Part shown: positions 34,490 to 44,292 of the stretch, piece after piece
How positions within the stretch are numbered: the first letter of the stretch is position 1
Layout: each line of letters opens with the position of its first letter
Source of the DNA: Verrucomicrobia bacterium UBA1200
GTDB taxonomy: Bacteria; Verrucomicrobiota; Kiritimatiellia; RFP12; UBA1067
Length of the DNA: 64,000 nucleotides
Assembly: GCA_002309765.1 (NCBI GenBank)
Contig: DBXY01000019.1
Coordinates: 1,201 to 65,200 of the forward strand
Direction of reading: 5' to 3'
Position numbers and translations under genes: made by a program
Notes under the pieces: generated by a model
Told to the model about the DNA's origin: nothing
Databases searched by the model: none
Seen by the model: the letters and a program-made list of their open reading frames with translations, nothing else

Positions 34490-35410
34490 ATGAGCAACAA
34501 CGATATTTCCGATTTGTCCCAGTGCCCGATTGTGATCCGCGGGTTGAGAAAAACCTTTCTGGATTTCTGGAGAAGGCCGACTGTGGAGGCGGTTAAGGGA
34601 CTGGACTTGACCGTCCGCCGCGGTGAAGTTTACGGTTTTCTCGGACCGAACGGTTCGGGCAAAAGCACCACCATTAAGATGATTCTCGGTCTGCTCCGTC
34701 CTACCGCCGGAACTATCCGCGTGCTGGGCGAGGCGCCGGACAGCGTAAAGGCGAAGCGGAAAATCGGCTACCTTCCCGAAATCTCGCACCTCCATCCGTT
34801 CCTCACCCCGCGGGAGACGCTGATGTATTACGCCGACCTGTTCGGGATGCCCAAGCGCGAGGCGAAGCGCCGGGTGGCGGAGTTAATCGACATGGTGGAC
34901 TTGGCGGCAGCCGCCGACCGGGCGGTAGGCGGTTTCTCAAAAGGCATGGCCCGGCGGGTCGGGGTGGCGCAGGCGTTGATTAACGCGCCGGAACTGCTGA
35001 TTCTGGATGAGCCGACCTCGGGGTTGGACCCGATCGGCACCCGCGAGGTGAAGGATTTGGTGCGGATGCTGGCGCAAGGCGGGGTGACGGTGCTGATGAC
35101 TTCCCATCTGTTGGCGGACGTGGAAGATGTTTGCGACCGCGTGGCGATTGTGAGCCACGGTGTCCTGCAAGCCGAAGGCACTATCGGCGAATTGTTGCGC
35201 CAGCCGGACGTGGTACGTTTCGGGGTGGAGGGGCTGGACGACGAGTCCGCCGCCAAACTGCGCGAAATGATCGAGCGGCACGTCGGCCACCCCGTAACCC
35301 AGGATTACCCCGCCATTAGTCTGGAGGCGTTTTTCCTGCAAGTCGTGGCCAAGGAAGGCAAAACCCGCGAATTCAAGCTCGCCCCCTATTTGGAACGGTC
35401 TGATAAATAA
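34490..35410 (+). CDS. ABC transporter ATP-binding protein (ABC-2 exporter)
   Basis: This 306-residue ATPase partners the permease just upstream. Walker A is FLGPNGSGKSTTIK (~49-62), the signature is FSKGMARRVGVAQAL (~145), Walker B is LLILDEPTSGLDP, and the H-loop is MTSHLLADVEDV. A C-terminal extension of about 80 residues (after VAIVSHG) is common in exporters of the CcmA/NatA/GldA type. It is the last gene of the operon. Confidence 0.93.
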   Translation: MSNNDISDLSQCPIVIRGLRKTFLDFWRRPTVEAVKGLDLTVRRGEVYGFLGPNGSGKSTTIKMILGLLRPTAGTIRVLGEAPDSVKAKRKIGYLPEISHLHPFLTPRETLMYYADLFGMPKREAKRRVAELIDMVDLAAAADRAVGGFSKGMARRVGVAQALINAPELLILDEPTSGLDPIGTREVKDLVRMLAQGGVTVLMTSHLLADVEDVCDRVAIVSHGVLQAEGTIGELLRQPDVVRFGVEGLDDESAAKLREMIERHVGHPVTQDYPAISLEAFFLQVVAKEGKTREFKLAPYLERSDK

Positions 35411-35514
35411 TTCCGTTTGTCTGTGCCGTTTTCAACAACTATGCCTGCGGTTTCCTTGGGGGAACGAGCCGCTTTGCTTTTTATGCCTTAATTATCCTTT
35501 GTGACTTCGTGAAA

Positions 35515-37509
35515 CTAATCTGAAAGATCGAATAGGCGGGTGTCCGGCGCGGCGAGGACGCAGGTAAAACCGTCGGCGTCCTCGGCAACCACCTTGTCTT
35601 CAAGCAGATCTGTGACGCGCGCGTACTCGCGCGGCAGGGACACCTTGATCTCTCCGCCCTCCTTCGTGTGGACCGCGAGGAAACGTTCGTTCGCGTACAC
35701 GACGCACGGCTTCGATACCCACACGTGCGCACCTGCCGCCACGATGATTTCGCGGAGCTTCGCGGACGTGTAGAGCTTGTAGTCGCGCGCATACACGCTC
35801 GTCCATCCACCTTCCATCTTCGTAGTGCTTACGCCGGGCGCCGCGTAAGGAACGCCGGCGTACTCCTTCACGCGCTTTACATCGAGCTTTTTGCCATCGG
35901 ATATGCCGGGCGCGTAGCACCACACCACCGTTTTGCCGCCTGTCATCATCGTGCGCTCGATCAGCGATTTCTTCTCCGGCGTGATGTTTATCGCCGCCGG
36001 ATAGACCACCACCTTCGTCTTCGAGATGTCGCGCGTCCTGAGGTCGGAGAGCGTACACACGTCGAACGGGATGCCCGTCTTTGAAAGTGCGTTACGGAAG
36101 TACTCTCCGAACGCGCGCTCCTTCGGGTCCTTCTCGTTGAGGTAGTAGATGCTCTCCGGATCGGATACTAGAAGGACCTCGTCGGCGGGATGCGGAAAGG
36201 CGGCGCCGTAGCGGCGCGTGATCTCGGCGAGTTTCGCGATGCGCCGACGGATGGCGGGATCGTCGTAGAATCCGTTTTCCCCGCCCCACATGTCGAACCA
36301 ATAGTAGGAGCATCCGTTCGCCGTTGCGAATGCGGCCTCGCGCGTGTTGCCCGCAAGATCCTCCTCGAAGGTCTTCCAGGTGCCGGACTTCCAGAACTTC
36401 TGCGTGTGCGGACCGATGTCTATCTCGTGAAGGAGTCGCTTGCCGTAGAGCCTTGCGGTGGAGTGGACGATCTGGCTGCCGGAGCCGCCGCCCATTTGAC
36501 GGTCGGAGTAGTTGGCCGGCGAGATGAAGAAGTCGATGTCGGGCGAGGCATAGACGCGCTCGTAGTCAAGATGCCCGAAGGAAGTTTGCTCTTTTGCGCT
36601 CATGTAGAAGTAGCCGTAGAAGATGCCGATCTCCTTCGTCTTCGGAATGGCTTTTCGCGCGGCGGAGGCGTAGGCGAGAATGGCATCGGAGATGACAGCG
36701 TTGTGGAAGCGCCAATAGTCTATCTTGTGCCGTTCGCTGTCGGGGTCGTAGACAAGATTCTCAAAAGAGGCATTTTTGAGCTTCGCAAGATCAGGCACGG
36801 TCGGCCCGTAGTCGAGCTTACGCGCCTTGCACCACCTGACCCAGGCGGCGTTCTTGACATTGCTTGTGCGCCCCTTGTCCCATTCGTACCATTCGCTAGT
36901 GCATCCGCCGGAGAGGATGTAGGCGCGGATACGCGAGCCCCACTTCTTTTCCGCGTACGCGATGAAGTCCAGCATCCACTCCTTCGTGATTTTGATCCAT
37001 CCCTGATCGCTCGCGGCATGGGATATCTCGGTGAAGGAGTCTATCGAGAACCTGCGTATCGCCCAGTAGGGCGTGTTGAGGTCGATCATGCATACGAACT
37101 CGGCGTTTGGGCTCGCCTTGAGGAAGTCTTCGATCTGCGCGTCGAGCGCGGACCAGTCGTATTGCTTGATTCCCTTCCAGATGGGGGGATAGTCGCAGTA
37201 TGGATTCCCGAAGGCGTTGATGGTGTTCGACGCGAAGAAGACGCGCAGCGGGATTCCCATCTCCGCAAAATCCTTTGTGCGCTCAAGTTGCGGACGAAAA
37301 CTCCTGTAGCCAATGTATTGGGACCTGACGCCTTCGGTATGCTCAGTAGGTTCCCCGTTTACAGGCATGACGCACCACATTAAAGTCATGACCGCGATTT
37401 TGTAGAGTAGAGCGGAGCGCCACGAATGCCTCGGAGCGTCAGTCCCTTCGTCAAACCGTACGTGTGGGTTTACCGCAAACGGCTTTCCTTGCATGACTTT
37501 CTCCTTCAC
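35515..37509 (-). CDS. Secreted TIM-barrel glycoside hydrolase-like protein (GH42-like)
   Basis: The 664-residue protein has a long basic N-terminus before a hydrophobic signal or anchor (ALLYKIAVMTLMWCVMPVNG, ~34-53); a shorter start inside it is possible. The body looks like a clan A barrel: FVCMIDLNTPYWAIRRF, IRAYILSGGCTSEWYEW (~205-220, a strand-4-like acid/base region), IDFFISPANYSDRQMGGGSG, KRLLHEIDIGPHTQ and CSYYWFDMWGGENGFYDDP. A Rossmann-like domain resembling the GH42 trimerisation domain follows (DEVLLVSDPESIYYLNE, VVVYPAAINITPEKKSLIE), then a small beta domain. A beta-galactosidase-type activity is possible but not proven. It diverges from the Tat-type oxidoreductase gene. Confidence 0.65.
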   Translation of the reverse strand: MKEKVMQGKPFAVNPHVRFDEGTDAPRHSWRSALLYKIAVMTLMWCVMPVNGEPTEHTEGVRSQYIGYRSFRPQLERTKDFAEMGIPLRVFFASNTINAFGNPYCDYPPIWKGIKQYDWSALDAQIEDFLKASPNAEFVCMIDLNTPYWAIRRFSIDSFTEISHAASDQGWIKITKEWMLDFIAYAEKKWGSRIRAYILSGGCTSEWYEWDKGRTSNVKNAAWVRWCKARKLDYGPTVPDLAKLKNASFENLVYDPDSERHKIDYWRFHNAVISDAILAYASAARKAIPKTKEIGIFYGYFYMSAKEQTSFGHLDYERVYASPDIDFFISPANYSDRQMGGGSGSQIVHSTARLYGKRLLHEIDIGPHTQKFWKSGTWKTFEEDLAGNTREAAFATANGCSYYWFDMWGGENGFYDDPAIRRRIAKLAEITRRYGAAFPHPADEVLLVSDPESIYYLNEKDPKERAFGEYFRNALSKTGIPFDVCTLSDLRTRDISKTKVVVYPAAINITPEKKSLIERTMMTGGKTVVWCYAPGISDGKKLDVKRVKEYAGVPYAAPGVSTTKMEGGWTSVYARDYKLYTSAKLREIIVAAGAHVWVSKPCVVYANERFLAVHTKEGGEIKVSLPREYARVTDLLEDKVVAEDADGFTCVLAAPDTRLFDLSD

Positions 37510-37672
37510 AGTTATTTGCCTTTCATTTGCATCTGCTCTGATACGCCTTTGACGGGCAATGGGACGAGTCCTCCCGCCGCCAATAGTAAGGATGATACTG
37601 CAAACACGGACTTGAAGTCAAGGGGTATTGGACCTATCCGCGAATCAACCCGCCGGATTAGAGAAAATCGGC

Positions 37673-37702
37673 TTGCCTTATTCATGCCCGATAAGGTAGA
37701 AT
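37673..37702 (+). promoter_or_regulatory. Promoter of the Tat-type oxidoreductase gene
   Basis: TTGCCT (37673-37678) and TAGAAT (37697-37702) are 18 bases apart. A GATAA/TTATC inverted repeat (37690-37705) overlaps the -10 region. Confidence 0.5.
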
Positions 37703-37761
37703 TATCTTCCGTCATTGATTTTTAGCGGTTGTTTTCACAGATTAAGGAGAGGGTTGTAAAA

Positions 37762-39204
37762 ATGTTTCAGATGAATCGTCGCAGTTTCGTCAAAGGAGCC
37801 GCGCTCGCGGTCTCGTCCTTCGCTGTTAACGGGTGTGTCGAGGACACTTATCCGTCAGTATCCCGTTCCGTGGCCCCGAAGTTTCGCGATGCCAAAGAAA
37901 AAATAAAAATCGGCGTGGTGGGCGTTGGCGGCAAGGGATGGTCGGACTGGACTCCAATGTTCGACAATGGCGAAGACATCGTGGCGTTGTGCGATGTCGA
38001 CCGCAAACCGGTTGAACGGGCTTTGAAGTATATCTACGAACGTCGCGGTGCCGAATACGCGGCTAAGGTTAAGTGTTACAGCGACTACCGCTTGATGCTT
38101 GACGAGTGCGGCAAGCTTTGCGACGCCGTGACCGTTTCCACCCCGGACCACACCCACGGTCCCGCCGCCATCCGCGCCATGCGCCAAGGTTGCCATGTTT
38201 ATGTCCAGAAGCCGCTGGTCCGCACGATTTGGGAGGCGCACTATTTCGAGAAAGTCGCCAAAGAGTGCGGTGTGGTCACCCAAATGGGCAACCAGGGCAG
38301 CGCGAATTCCGGGCTTCGCCGCAATGTTGAGGTTTTGCAGGCCGGGGTGCTTGGCAAGATGACCGAGGTGCACGTTTGGACCAACCGCCCGATCTGGCCG
38401 CAGGGCATTCTTCGTCCCGACGGGTCTGACCCGATTCCGGAGAATCTGGATTGGAACAGCTGGATCGGTACCGCCCCGATGCGCCCCTATAAGCAGGGGG
38501 TTTACCATACTTTCAAGTGGCGCGGGTTCTTCGATTTCGGCACCGGCGCGTTCGGCGATATGGCTTGCCACACCATGAATGTCCCGTTCCGCGGATTGAA
38601 GCTTGGCGCGGTCGAGAGCGTGGAGTGCGTGAAGATTGAGGGCAACGTGGTTGACGGACGGGTTAATGACGACACCTATCCCAGCAAGAGTATTGTGAAG
38701 CTGCACTACGCCGCTCGCGAAGGAATGCCGCCGGTGACGCTCTTCTGGTACGACGGCAACCTCAAGCCGAGCGCAGACATCATGCCGGCGGTGATCAACA
38801 CGCTTGGTTCGGTGCCGAACACCGGATGCCTGATTATCGGCGACAAAGGCATGATGGTCAGCACTAATGACTACGGCGCCGAAGCCTACGTCGCCCTTAA
38901 CGGCGAGGCGAAGATGAAATCGGTCGCCAAGCATCCGGCTTGCGCGGAAGACGTGATTAAGCCGTTCCTGCCTCGCGCCGCAAAGGGCCATTATCTCGAA
39001 TTCGTCAACGCGGTCAAAGGTACCGACCGCTGCTTCTCCGACATCGATGTCTCCGTTCCGATGCTGGAGGGAATGTTGGTGGGTTGCATCGGGCAGTGCT
39101 TCCCCGGCGAGAAACTCGCCTGGAATTCCGCCCGTCAAACCTTTGGCAATCGTAAGGCCGATGCCTTGATTACCCCCTATATCCGCCAAGGCTGGGAGTA
39201 TTAA
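37762..39204 (+). CDS. Exported Gfo/Idh/MocA-family oxidoreductase with Tat signal
   Basis: This 480-residue protein probably acts outside the cytoplasm on sugars, with NAD(P) bound before export as in glucose-fructose oxidoreductase. The N-terminus has a twin-arginine motif (NRRSFVKGA) followed by a hydrophobic stretch ending in VNGC, which could also be a lipobox. The Rossmann motif KIGVVGVGGKGWSD is intact; further on come VTVSTPDHTHGPAAI, HVYVQKPLVRTIWEA (family EKP variant QKP) and FDFGTGAFGDMACHTMN. AGGAGAGGG precedes the chosen ATG. A SWIM-domain gene follows 26 bases downstream. Substrate unknown. Confidence 0.9.
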   Translation: MFQMNRRSFVKGAALAVSSFAVNGCVEDTYPSVSRSVAPKFRDAKEKIKIGVVGVGGKGWSDWTPMFDNGEDIVALCDVDRKPVERALKYIYERRGAEYAAKVKCYSDYRLMLDECGKLCDAVTVSTPDHTHGPAAIRAMRQGCHVYVQKPLVRTIWEAHYFEKVAKECGVVTQMGNQGSANSGLRRNVEVLQAGVLGKMTEVHVWTNRPIWPQGILRPDGSDPIPENLDWNSWIGTAPMRPYKQGVYHTFKWRGFFDFGTGAFGDMACHTMNVPFRGLKLGAVESVECVKIEGNVVDGRVNDDTYPSKSIVKLHYAAREGMPPVTLFWYDGNLKPSADIMPAVINTLGSVPNTGCLIIGDKGMMVSTNDYGAEAYVALNGEAKMKSVAKHPACAEDVIKPFLPRAAKGHYLEFVNAVKGTDRCFSDIDVSVPMLEGMLVGCIGQCFPGEKLAWNSARQTFGNRKADALITPYIRQGWEY

Positions 39205-39230
39205 TCCCGCCTGACGCCGGTTCCGCAAAG

Positions 39231-40103
39231 ATGGGAAAAAACCGCAATTACGCTGTCCGCACCCCGTTGTCGGTTCGCGGCGGCATCCGCGCCCAAGGAT
39301 CGGCCAGTGCCAATCGCCGGGTGTGGTGGAGCCGCCGCTGGACGGAAATGATGGAGCGTTTCCATCTCGGGGCCCGCCTAGGCCGCGGACGCAGTTATGC
39401 GGTTTCGGGACAGGTGTCGGAACTTGAAATCGCGCCGGGGCTGGTTTCAGCCCTGGTTCAGGGCGCGTCCAGCGCCCCTTACCGGAGCGAGATCCGGTTG
39501 CGCCAGCTCGATGCCGCAGTCCGCGACCGGATCGCCGGTTTGCTGAAGAGCCGTCCGATATTGCTGGCGCGGCTGGCGGCGGATGAACTTCCTTACGAGG
39601 TGGAAGAAATTTTCATTCGCGAGAAGATGCCGCTTTTTCCCAACCGCAAGGATGATTTGCGGACTTCTTGCAGCTGTCCGGATTATGCTAATCCCTGCAA
39701 ACACCTTGCCGCGGTGTGGTTACTGCTGGGGGAGGCGTTTGCCAAACGACCGTCGGTGTTGTTAGCCATCCGGGGGCTGGATCCCGAATCGTTGTTGGGA
39801 AAACCTTCCCATCCCGAACCCTCGCCGCCGCCGTCAGTCGCCCGCCATTATACCGGAATGCCGGGTTTTTCTGGTTCCGCCGCGCCGTCGGCGGTGCTGG
39901 ACCGCCTGGGTCCGTTGCCGTTTTGGCGCGGCCACGAGCGGTTCATCAGCACCATGGAGAGTCTTTACGCCCGCGCCGCTTCGCGAGGCCGTTTGGCTTG
40001 GGCCGGCGAGGCGCTGGATCTTCGCCGGGAAGACGAGAAAGTGGTGATTAAGGGCGGCGAGTTGACCCTGCGGCATAAAAAACTGCGCCCCGAAAGCTGG
40101 TGA
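39231..40103 (+). CDS. SWIM zinc-finger protein
   Basis: This 290-residue protein is usually encoded beside SNF2-type helicases, where the SWIM finger is thought to bind DNA or protein. The SWIM motif is seen at CSCPDYANPCKHLAAVW (~145-161; CxCx(n)CxH). Upstream family features are WWSRRWTEMMERF and GRGRSYAVSGQV. No SNF2 helicase gene is next to it here: the upstream gene is an exported oxidoreductase and the downstream gene is convergent. The C-terminus (DLRREDEKVVIKGGELTLRHKK) is unassigned. Confidence 0.85.
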   Translation: MGKNRNYAVRTPLSVRGGIRAQGSASANRRVWWSRRWTEMMERFHLGARLGRGRSYAVSGQVSELEIAPGLVSALVQGASSAPYRSEIRLRQLDAAVRDRIAGLLKSRPILLARLAADELPYEVEEIFIREKMPLFPNRKDDLRTSCSCPDYANPCKHLAAVWLLLGEAFAKRPSVLLAIRGLDPESLLGKPSHPEPSPPPSVARHYTGMPGFSGSAAPSAVLDRLGPLPFWRGHERFISTMESLYARAASRGRLAWAGEALDLRREDEKVVIKGGELTLRHKKLRPESW

Positions 40104-40110
40104 TGCCGGG

Positions 40111-40905
40111 TTATTTTCCCTTTGCGGCGCGGAAAGTCCCGCGCAGGGCGTGGAATAGCGTACGGCGAACGGAAACCGGCCAGCCGGATTCCGCCCCGCG
40201 TCCGCGCCAGTCCGTAATGCGAAGCCCTTGCGCCCCGACCAGATAACCCAGCACCCGTTCGTACACATGCGCCAACGTGGCGGGTTCGCGGGCGACCACC
40301 GGGGCAAAATCTGTCAGCCGGACTTTTCCGCGCATTGGCGCGAATAGCCGCGCCCGGACGATGAACATTGTCCCGGCCACGAATTCCGCCGCACCCGGCT
40401 TCAGCCCGAAGCGTTCAATCTCCGCACGGGCTTGTGCCAACACCTCGGGGCGCTCCTCGGTATCGGTCTGCCCCACAATCAGCCGTCGGTCGGCGACCAT
40501 TCCCGCCGTTGGGTCGCGCTCGAAAAGATTAATAACCGTCTCGACCCGTTGCCGGCTGGCGCAGAAATTTAGCAGCAGCTTGCGCCAGTGCCCGCCCGGC
40601 AGCGGACGGTAATTGATCCAGTCGTTCACCGTCCGTTTGGTGTGGAGCTTCACCAGAAAGTCGTAGTTGTCCAACTCCAGCCCGTTCAGCGTCTCGACGA
40701 ACGGGCCCAAATCGTACCCGCGGTTTTCCACCACCCTGAAGTGCGTGGCGATCGGGGAGTCCGGCAACATCAAGCCGTCGGGCGAACCGCCCGGCGGCAG
40801 GGTAACGTAAAGATCAAGCGGGCAAACCGCCAAGTTTACGATCCGAGGCAACAGTGTTTCCCACTGCTCCCGATAGTAGAGGTGAAGGTGCGCGGCGATT
40901 CTCAT
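40111..40905 (-). CDS. RgpF-like (rhamnan synthesis protein F family) protein
   Basis: The 264-residue product resembles the RgpF family found in surface polysaccharide gene sets: an N-terminal RIAAHLHLYYREQWETLLPRI, then VVENRGYDLGPFVETLNGLELDNYDFLVKLHTKRT (the NRGxDxxP and KxHTK blocks) and VAGTMFIVRARLFAPM. It starts at ATG 40905, 7 bases after the yajC stop, so it is co-transcribed with tgt and yajC. It is a likely glycosyltransferase-related cytoplasmic protein. Its acceptor is unknown. Confidence 0.82.
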   Translation of the reverse strand: MRIAAHLHLYYREQWETLLPRIVNLAVCPLDLYVTLPPGGSPDGLMLPDSPIATHFRVVENRGYDLGPFVETLNGLELDNYDFLVKLHTKRTVNDWINYRPLPGGHWRKLLLNFCASRQRVETVINLFERDPTAGMVADRRLIVGQTDTEERPEVLAQARAEIERFGLKPGAAEFVAGTMFIVRARLFAPMRGKVRLTDFAPVVAREPATLAHVYERVLGYLVGAQGLRITDWRGRGAESGWPVSVRRTLFHALRGTFRAAKGK

Positions 40906-40912
40906 CGCCCGG

Positions 40913-41251
40913 TTATGCGTTGGGGTCGGCTGCGACCTTCTCACCTTCGGGGATCACGCGATTGACCGCCCCGCGGGCAATTTCCACCGCAACCTTCGGC
41001 GCGATTTCCACCATGAATGTGTTTTCGCGGGCTTCGACCACCGTGCCGATGAACCCGCCGCCAAACATGATCCGCTGCCCCACGCGCAGTTCGGAAATCA
41101 TCTTCAGGCGTTCCTTCTCTTTGCGTTGCTGCGGACGGATCAAAATGAAATAGAAAATGCCGAAGACCAGAATCATCGGAATCAGCAGGCCGAAACCCGA
41201 TCCGGCGGCGGCTGGCTGTCCAGCCTGGGCTATCAACAACAGTGTGTTCAT
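40913..41251 (-). CDS. yajC: Sec translocon accessory protein YajC
   Basis: This 112-residue single-pass inner-membrane subunit associates with SecDF. The helix LLIPMILVFGIFYFILIRPQQRKEKER (~24-50) with the RPQQ(R/K)KE motif is the family signature, followed by a small beta domain (GQRIMFGGGFIGTVVEARENTFMVEIAPKVAVEIARGAVNRV). It sits in the common order tgt-yajC, 63 bases after tgt. Confidence 0.95.
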   Translation of the reverse strand: MNTLLLIAQAGQPAAAGSGFGLLIPMILVFGIFYFILIRPQQRKEKERLKMISELRVGQRIMFGGGFIGTVVEARENTFMVEIAPKVAVEIARGAVNRVIPEGEKVAADPNA

Positions 41252-41314
41252 CCAATACTCCTTATCGCGCTAAAAAAACAACAACGGATAGCATACCGAA
41301 AAAAACGGCGGTTT

Positions 41315-42478
<1,164 letters not shown>

Positions 42479-42506
42479 TTAAACCGTGACAGGAGTAAGC
42501 ACGGGG

Positions 42507-44099
42507 CTATTTCTGGGTCTCCGCGCCGAGCGCGGTGGATTGCGGCACCACTGCAGTTTTTTCGTAACAGGCGAAGGAGCCGTCCACCAGCTCTTTCGGG
42601 GGCTTGCGCGAAAACAGGCTGACCAGCGGCACAATCACCAGACCGCCCAGCATGGCAAGCGCGCCGGTGTTGATGGGCGACTTGAGCAGGGCTGGCATGG
42701 CATCGCGGAAGAACACCCCCACAAGGGTGAAGGCCGGGGCGAGGATAAAACACGCCCAGCACGATGCGGCGGTGACCCGTTTCGAATAAAGCGCGTAAAG
42801 GAACGGAGCGAGAAACGCGCCGGCCATCGCGCCCCACGATACGCCCATCATTTGGGCGATGAACGCGATCGGGCTGGTGCTCTTGTACTGTACGAGCGCC
42901 AGCGCGGCGGAGATGGCGATGAACACCACGATCAGCGAACGGATGCACAAGACTTGCTTGCGGTCGCTCATTTGCTTTACTATGGTGCCATTGACAAAAT
43001 CGATGGTGAACGTTGAGGCGGAGGTGATCACTAGCGAGGATAGGGTGCTCATCGAGGCCGACAACACCAGCACCACCGTGAGCGCGAGCAGCATCGGCGA
43101 CAACCCCTCCAGCATCTTCGGAATAATCGCGTCGAATCCGCCGGCGGGATTTCCGTTCGGCCCCACGTTCAGCACATTAGTGAAGAGCCGCCCAAAACCG
43201 CCGAGGAAATAGCAGCCGCCCGCCACCACAAACGCGAAGAGGGTGGAGATTATGGTGCCCTTCTTTATTGATCCCTCGTCCTTGATGGCGTAGAATTTTT
43301 GGACCATCTGCGGCAGGCCCCAGGTACCGAGCGAGGTCAAGATTACCACAAACAGCAGGTTCAAAGGATCCGGACCAAAGAACGAAGTAAAGATGCCGGG
43401 CGTGGGTTCGCCGCCGGGTAGCATCGCCGGGCCGGTCATCCGGGACAAACCGTCGAGCGCGGCGATCAGTCCGCCTTTGGAGGCGAGCGTCGCCCAGACG
43501 ATTGCCGAGATGCCAACCAGCATCACCAAACCTTGGATGAAGTCGTTAATTGCCGTCGCCATGTAACCGCCCGCAATGACGTAGATGGCTGTCAGCACCG
43601 ACATCAGCACAATGCACCAGGCGTAGTCGATGGAGAACGCCATTCCGAACAAGCGTGACAGGCCGTTGTAGAGCGAGGCGGTGTAGGGGATGAGAAACAC
43701 GAAGATGATCGCCGCCGCCGCCAGTTTCAACGCCGGACTGCCGAACCGTTTCGCGAAAAAGTCCGGCATGGTCGCGGAGTCGAGGTGCTGGGTCATGATA
43801 CGGGTGCGCCGTCCCAGAATGTCCCACGCCATCAGCGAACCGATCAGCGCATTGCCGATGCCGGCCCAGGTGGCGGAAATCCCATAGCGCCAGCCGAACT
43901 GGCCGGCGTAGCCCACGAACACCACCGCCGAGAAGTAGGAGGTGCCGAACGCAAACGCGGTCAGCCACGGACCAACCGTCCGCCCGCCCAGCACAAAGCC
44001 GTTTACGTCGGCTGCTTTACGGCGGCACGCCCAACCGATTGCCAGCAGTACGGCAAAATACACCCCAAGCAGCAACGAATTTATCACAATCTGGTTCAT
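42507..44099 (-). CDS. Sodium:solute symporter (SSS family)
   Basis: This 530-residue permease with about 13 transmembrane helices uses the sodium gradient to import a sugar, uronate or similar solute. The SSS pattern is clear: NGFVLGGRTVGPWLTAFAFGTSYFSAVVFVGYAG early, IYVIAGGYMATAINDFIQGLVMLVG, and LTVVLVLSASMSTLSSLVITSASTFTIDF in the middle. The start ATG 44099 follows AGGAG; the in-frame extension upstream lies in the promoter leader. The promoter is at 44168-44196. The C-terminus carries a short soluble tail. Its nearness to uxuA (about 6 kb) hints at uronate uptake but does not prove it. Confidence 0.92.
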   Translation of the reverse strand: MNQIVINSLLLGVYFAVLLAIGWACRRKAADVNGFVLGGRTVGPWLTAFAFGTSYFSAVVFVGYAGQFGWRYGISATWAGIGNALIGSLMAWDILGRRTRIMTQHLDSATMPDFFAKRFGSPALKLAAAAIIFVFLIPYTASLYNGLSRLFGMAFSIDYAWCIVLMSVLTAIYVIAGGYMATAINDFIQGLVMLVGISAIVWATLASKGGLIAALDGLSRMTGPAMLPGGEPTPGIFTSFFGPDPLNLLFVVILTSLGTWGLPQMVQKFYAIKDEGSIKKGTIISTLFAFVVAGGCYFLGGFGRLFTNVLNVGPNGNPAGGFDAIIPKMLEGLSPMLLALTVVLVLSASMSTLSSLVITSASTFTIDFVNGTIVKQMSDRKQVLCIRSLIVVFIAISAALALVQYKSTSPIAFIAQMMGVSWGAMAGAFLAPFLYALYSKRVTAASCWACFILAPAFTLVGVFFRDAMPALLKSPINTGALAMLGGLVIVPLVSLFSRKPPKELVDGSFACYEKTAVVPQSTALGAETQK

Positions 44100-44167
44100 C
44101 AATTTTCTCCTGTCGCGTTTAAACCGGCGACCGCCTCCCGGAATCGCTGGAAACAACAAAGTGTGGA

Positions 44168-44196
44168 AATATAATAAATTGCCGGACGGCATTCAA
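44168..44196 (-). promoter_or_regulatory. Sigma-70-type promoter of the symporter-tgt-yajC operon
   Basis: Reverse-strand TTGAAT (44196-44191) and TATATT (44173-44168) have 17-base spacing, about 70 bases ahead of the symporter start. Confidence 0.65.
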
Positions 44197-44292
44197 GCCA
44201 AGAATCGCCATCACATGAAAAATAGTGCTGTTCGCGAGCGGCAAACGAGAGGTGGTTCGCCGCGATAGACTTTAAATCGTCGCCGCCCGGTT

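Noticed and set aside
36190..37383. Forward frame of nearly 400 codons opposite the GH42-like gene
   Set aside because: It is an antisense shadow: no ribosome site, no recognisable motif, and the reverse strand has a coherent secreted enzyme.
37855..39228. Reverse frame opposite the Tat-type oxidoreductase
   Set aside because: The forward frame shows the Tat motif, Rossmann loop and family blocks; the reverse translation has none.
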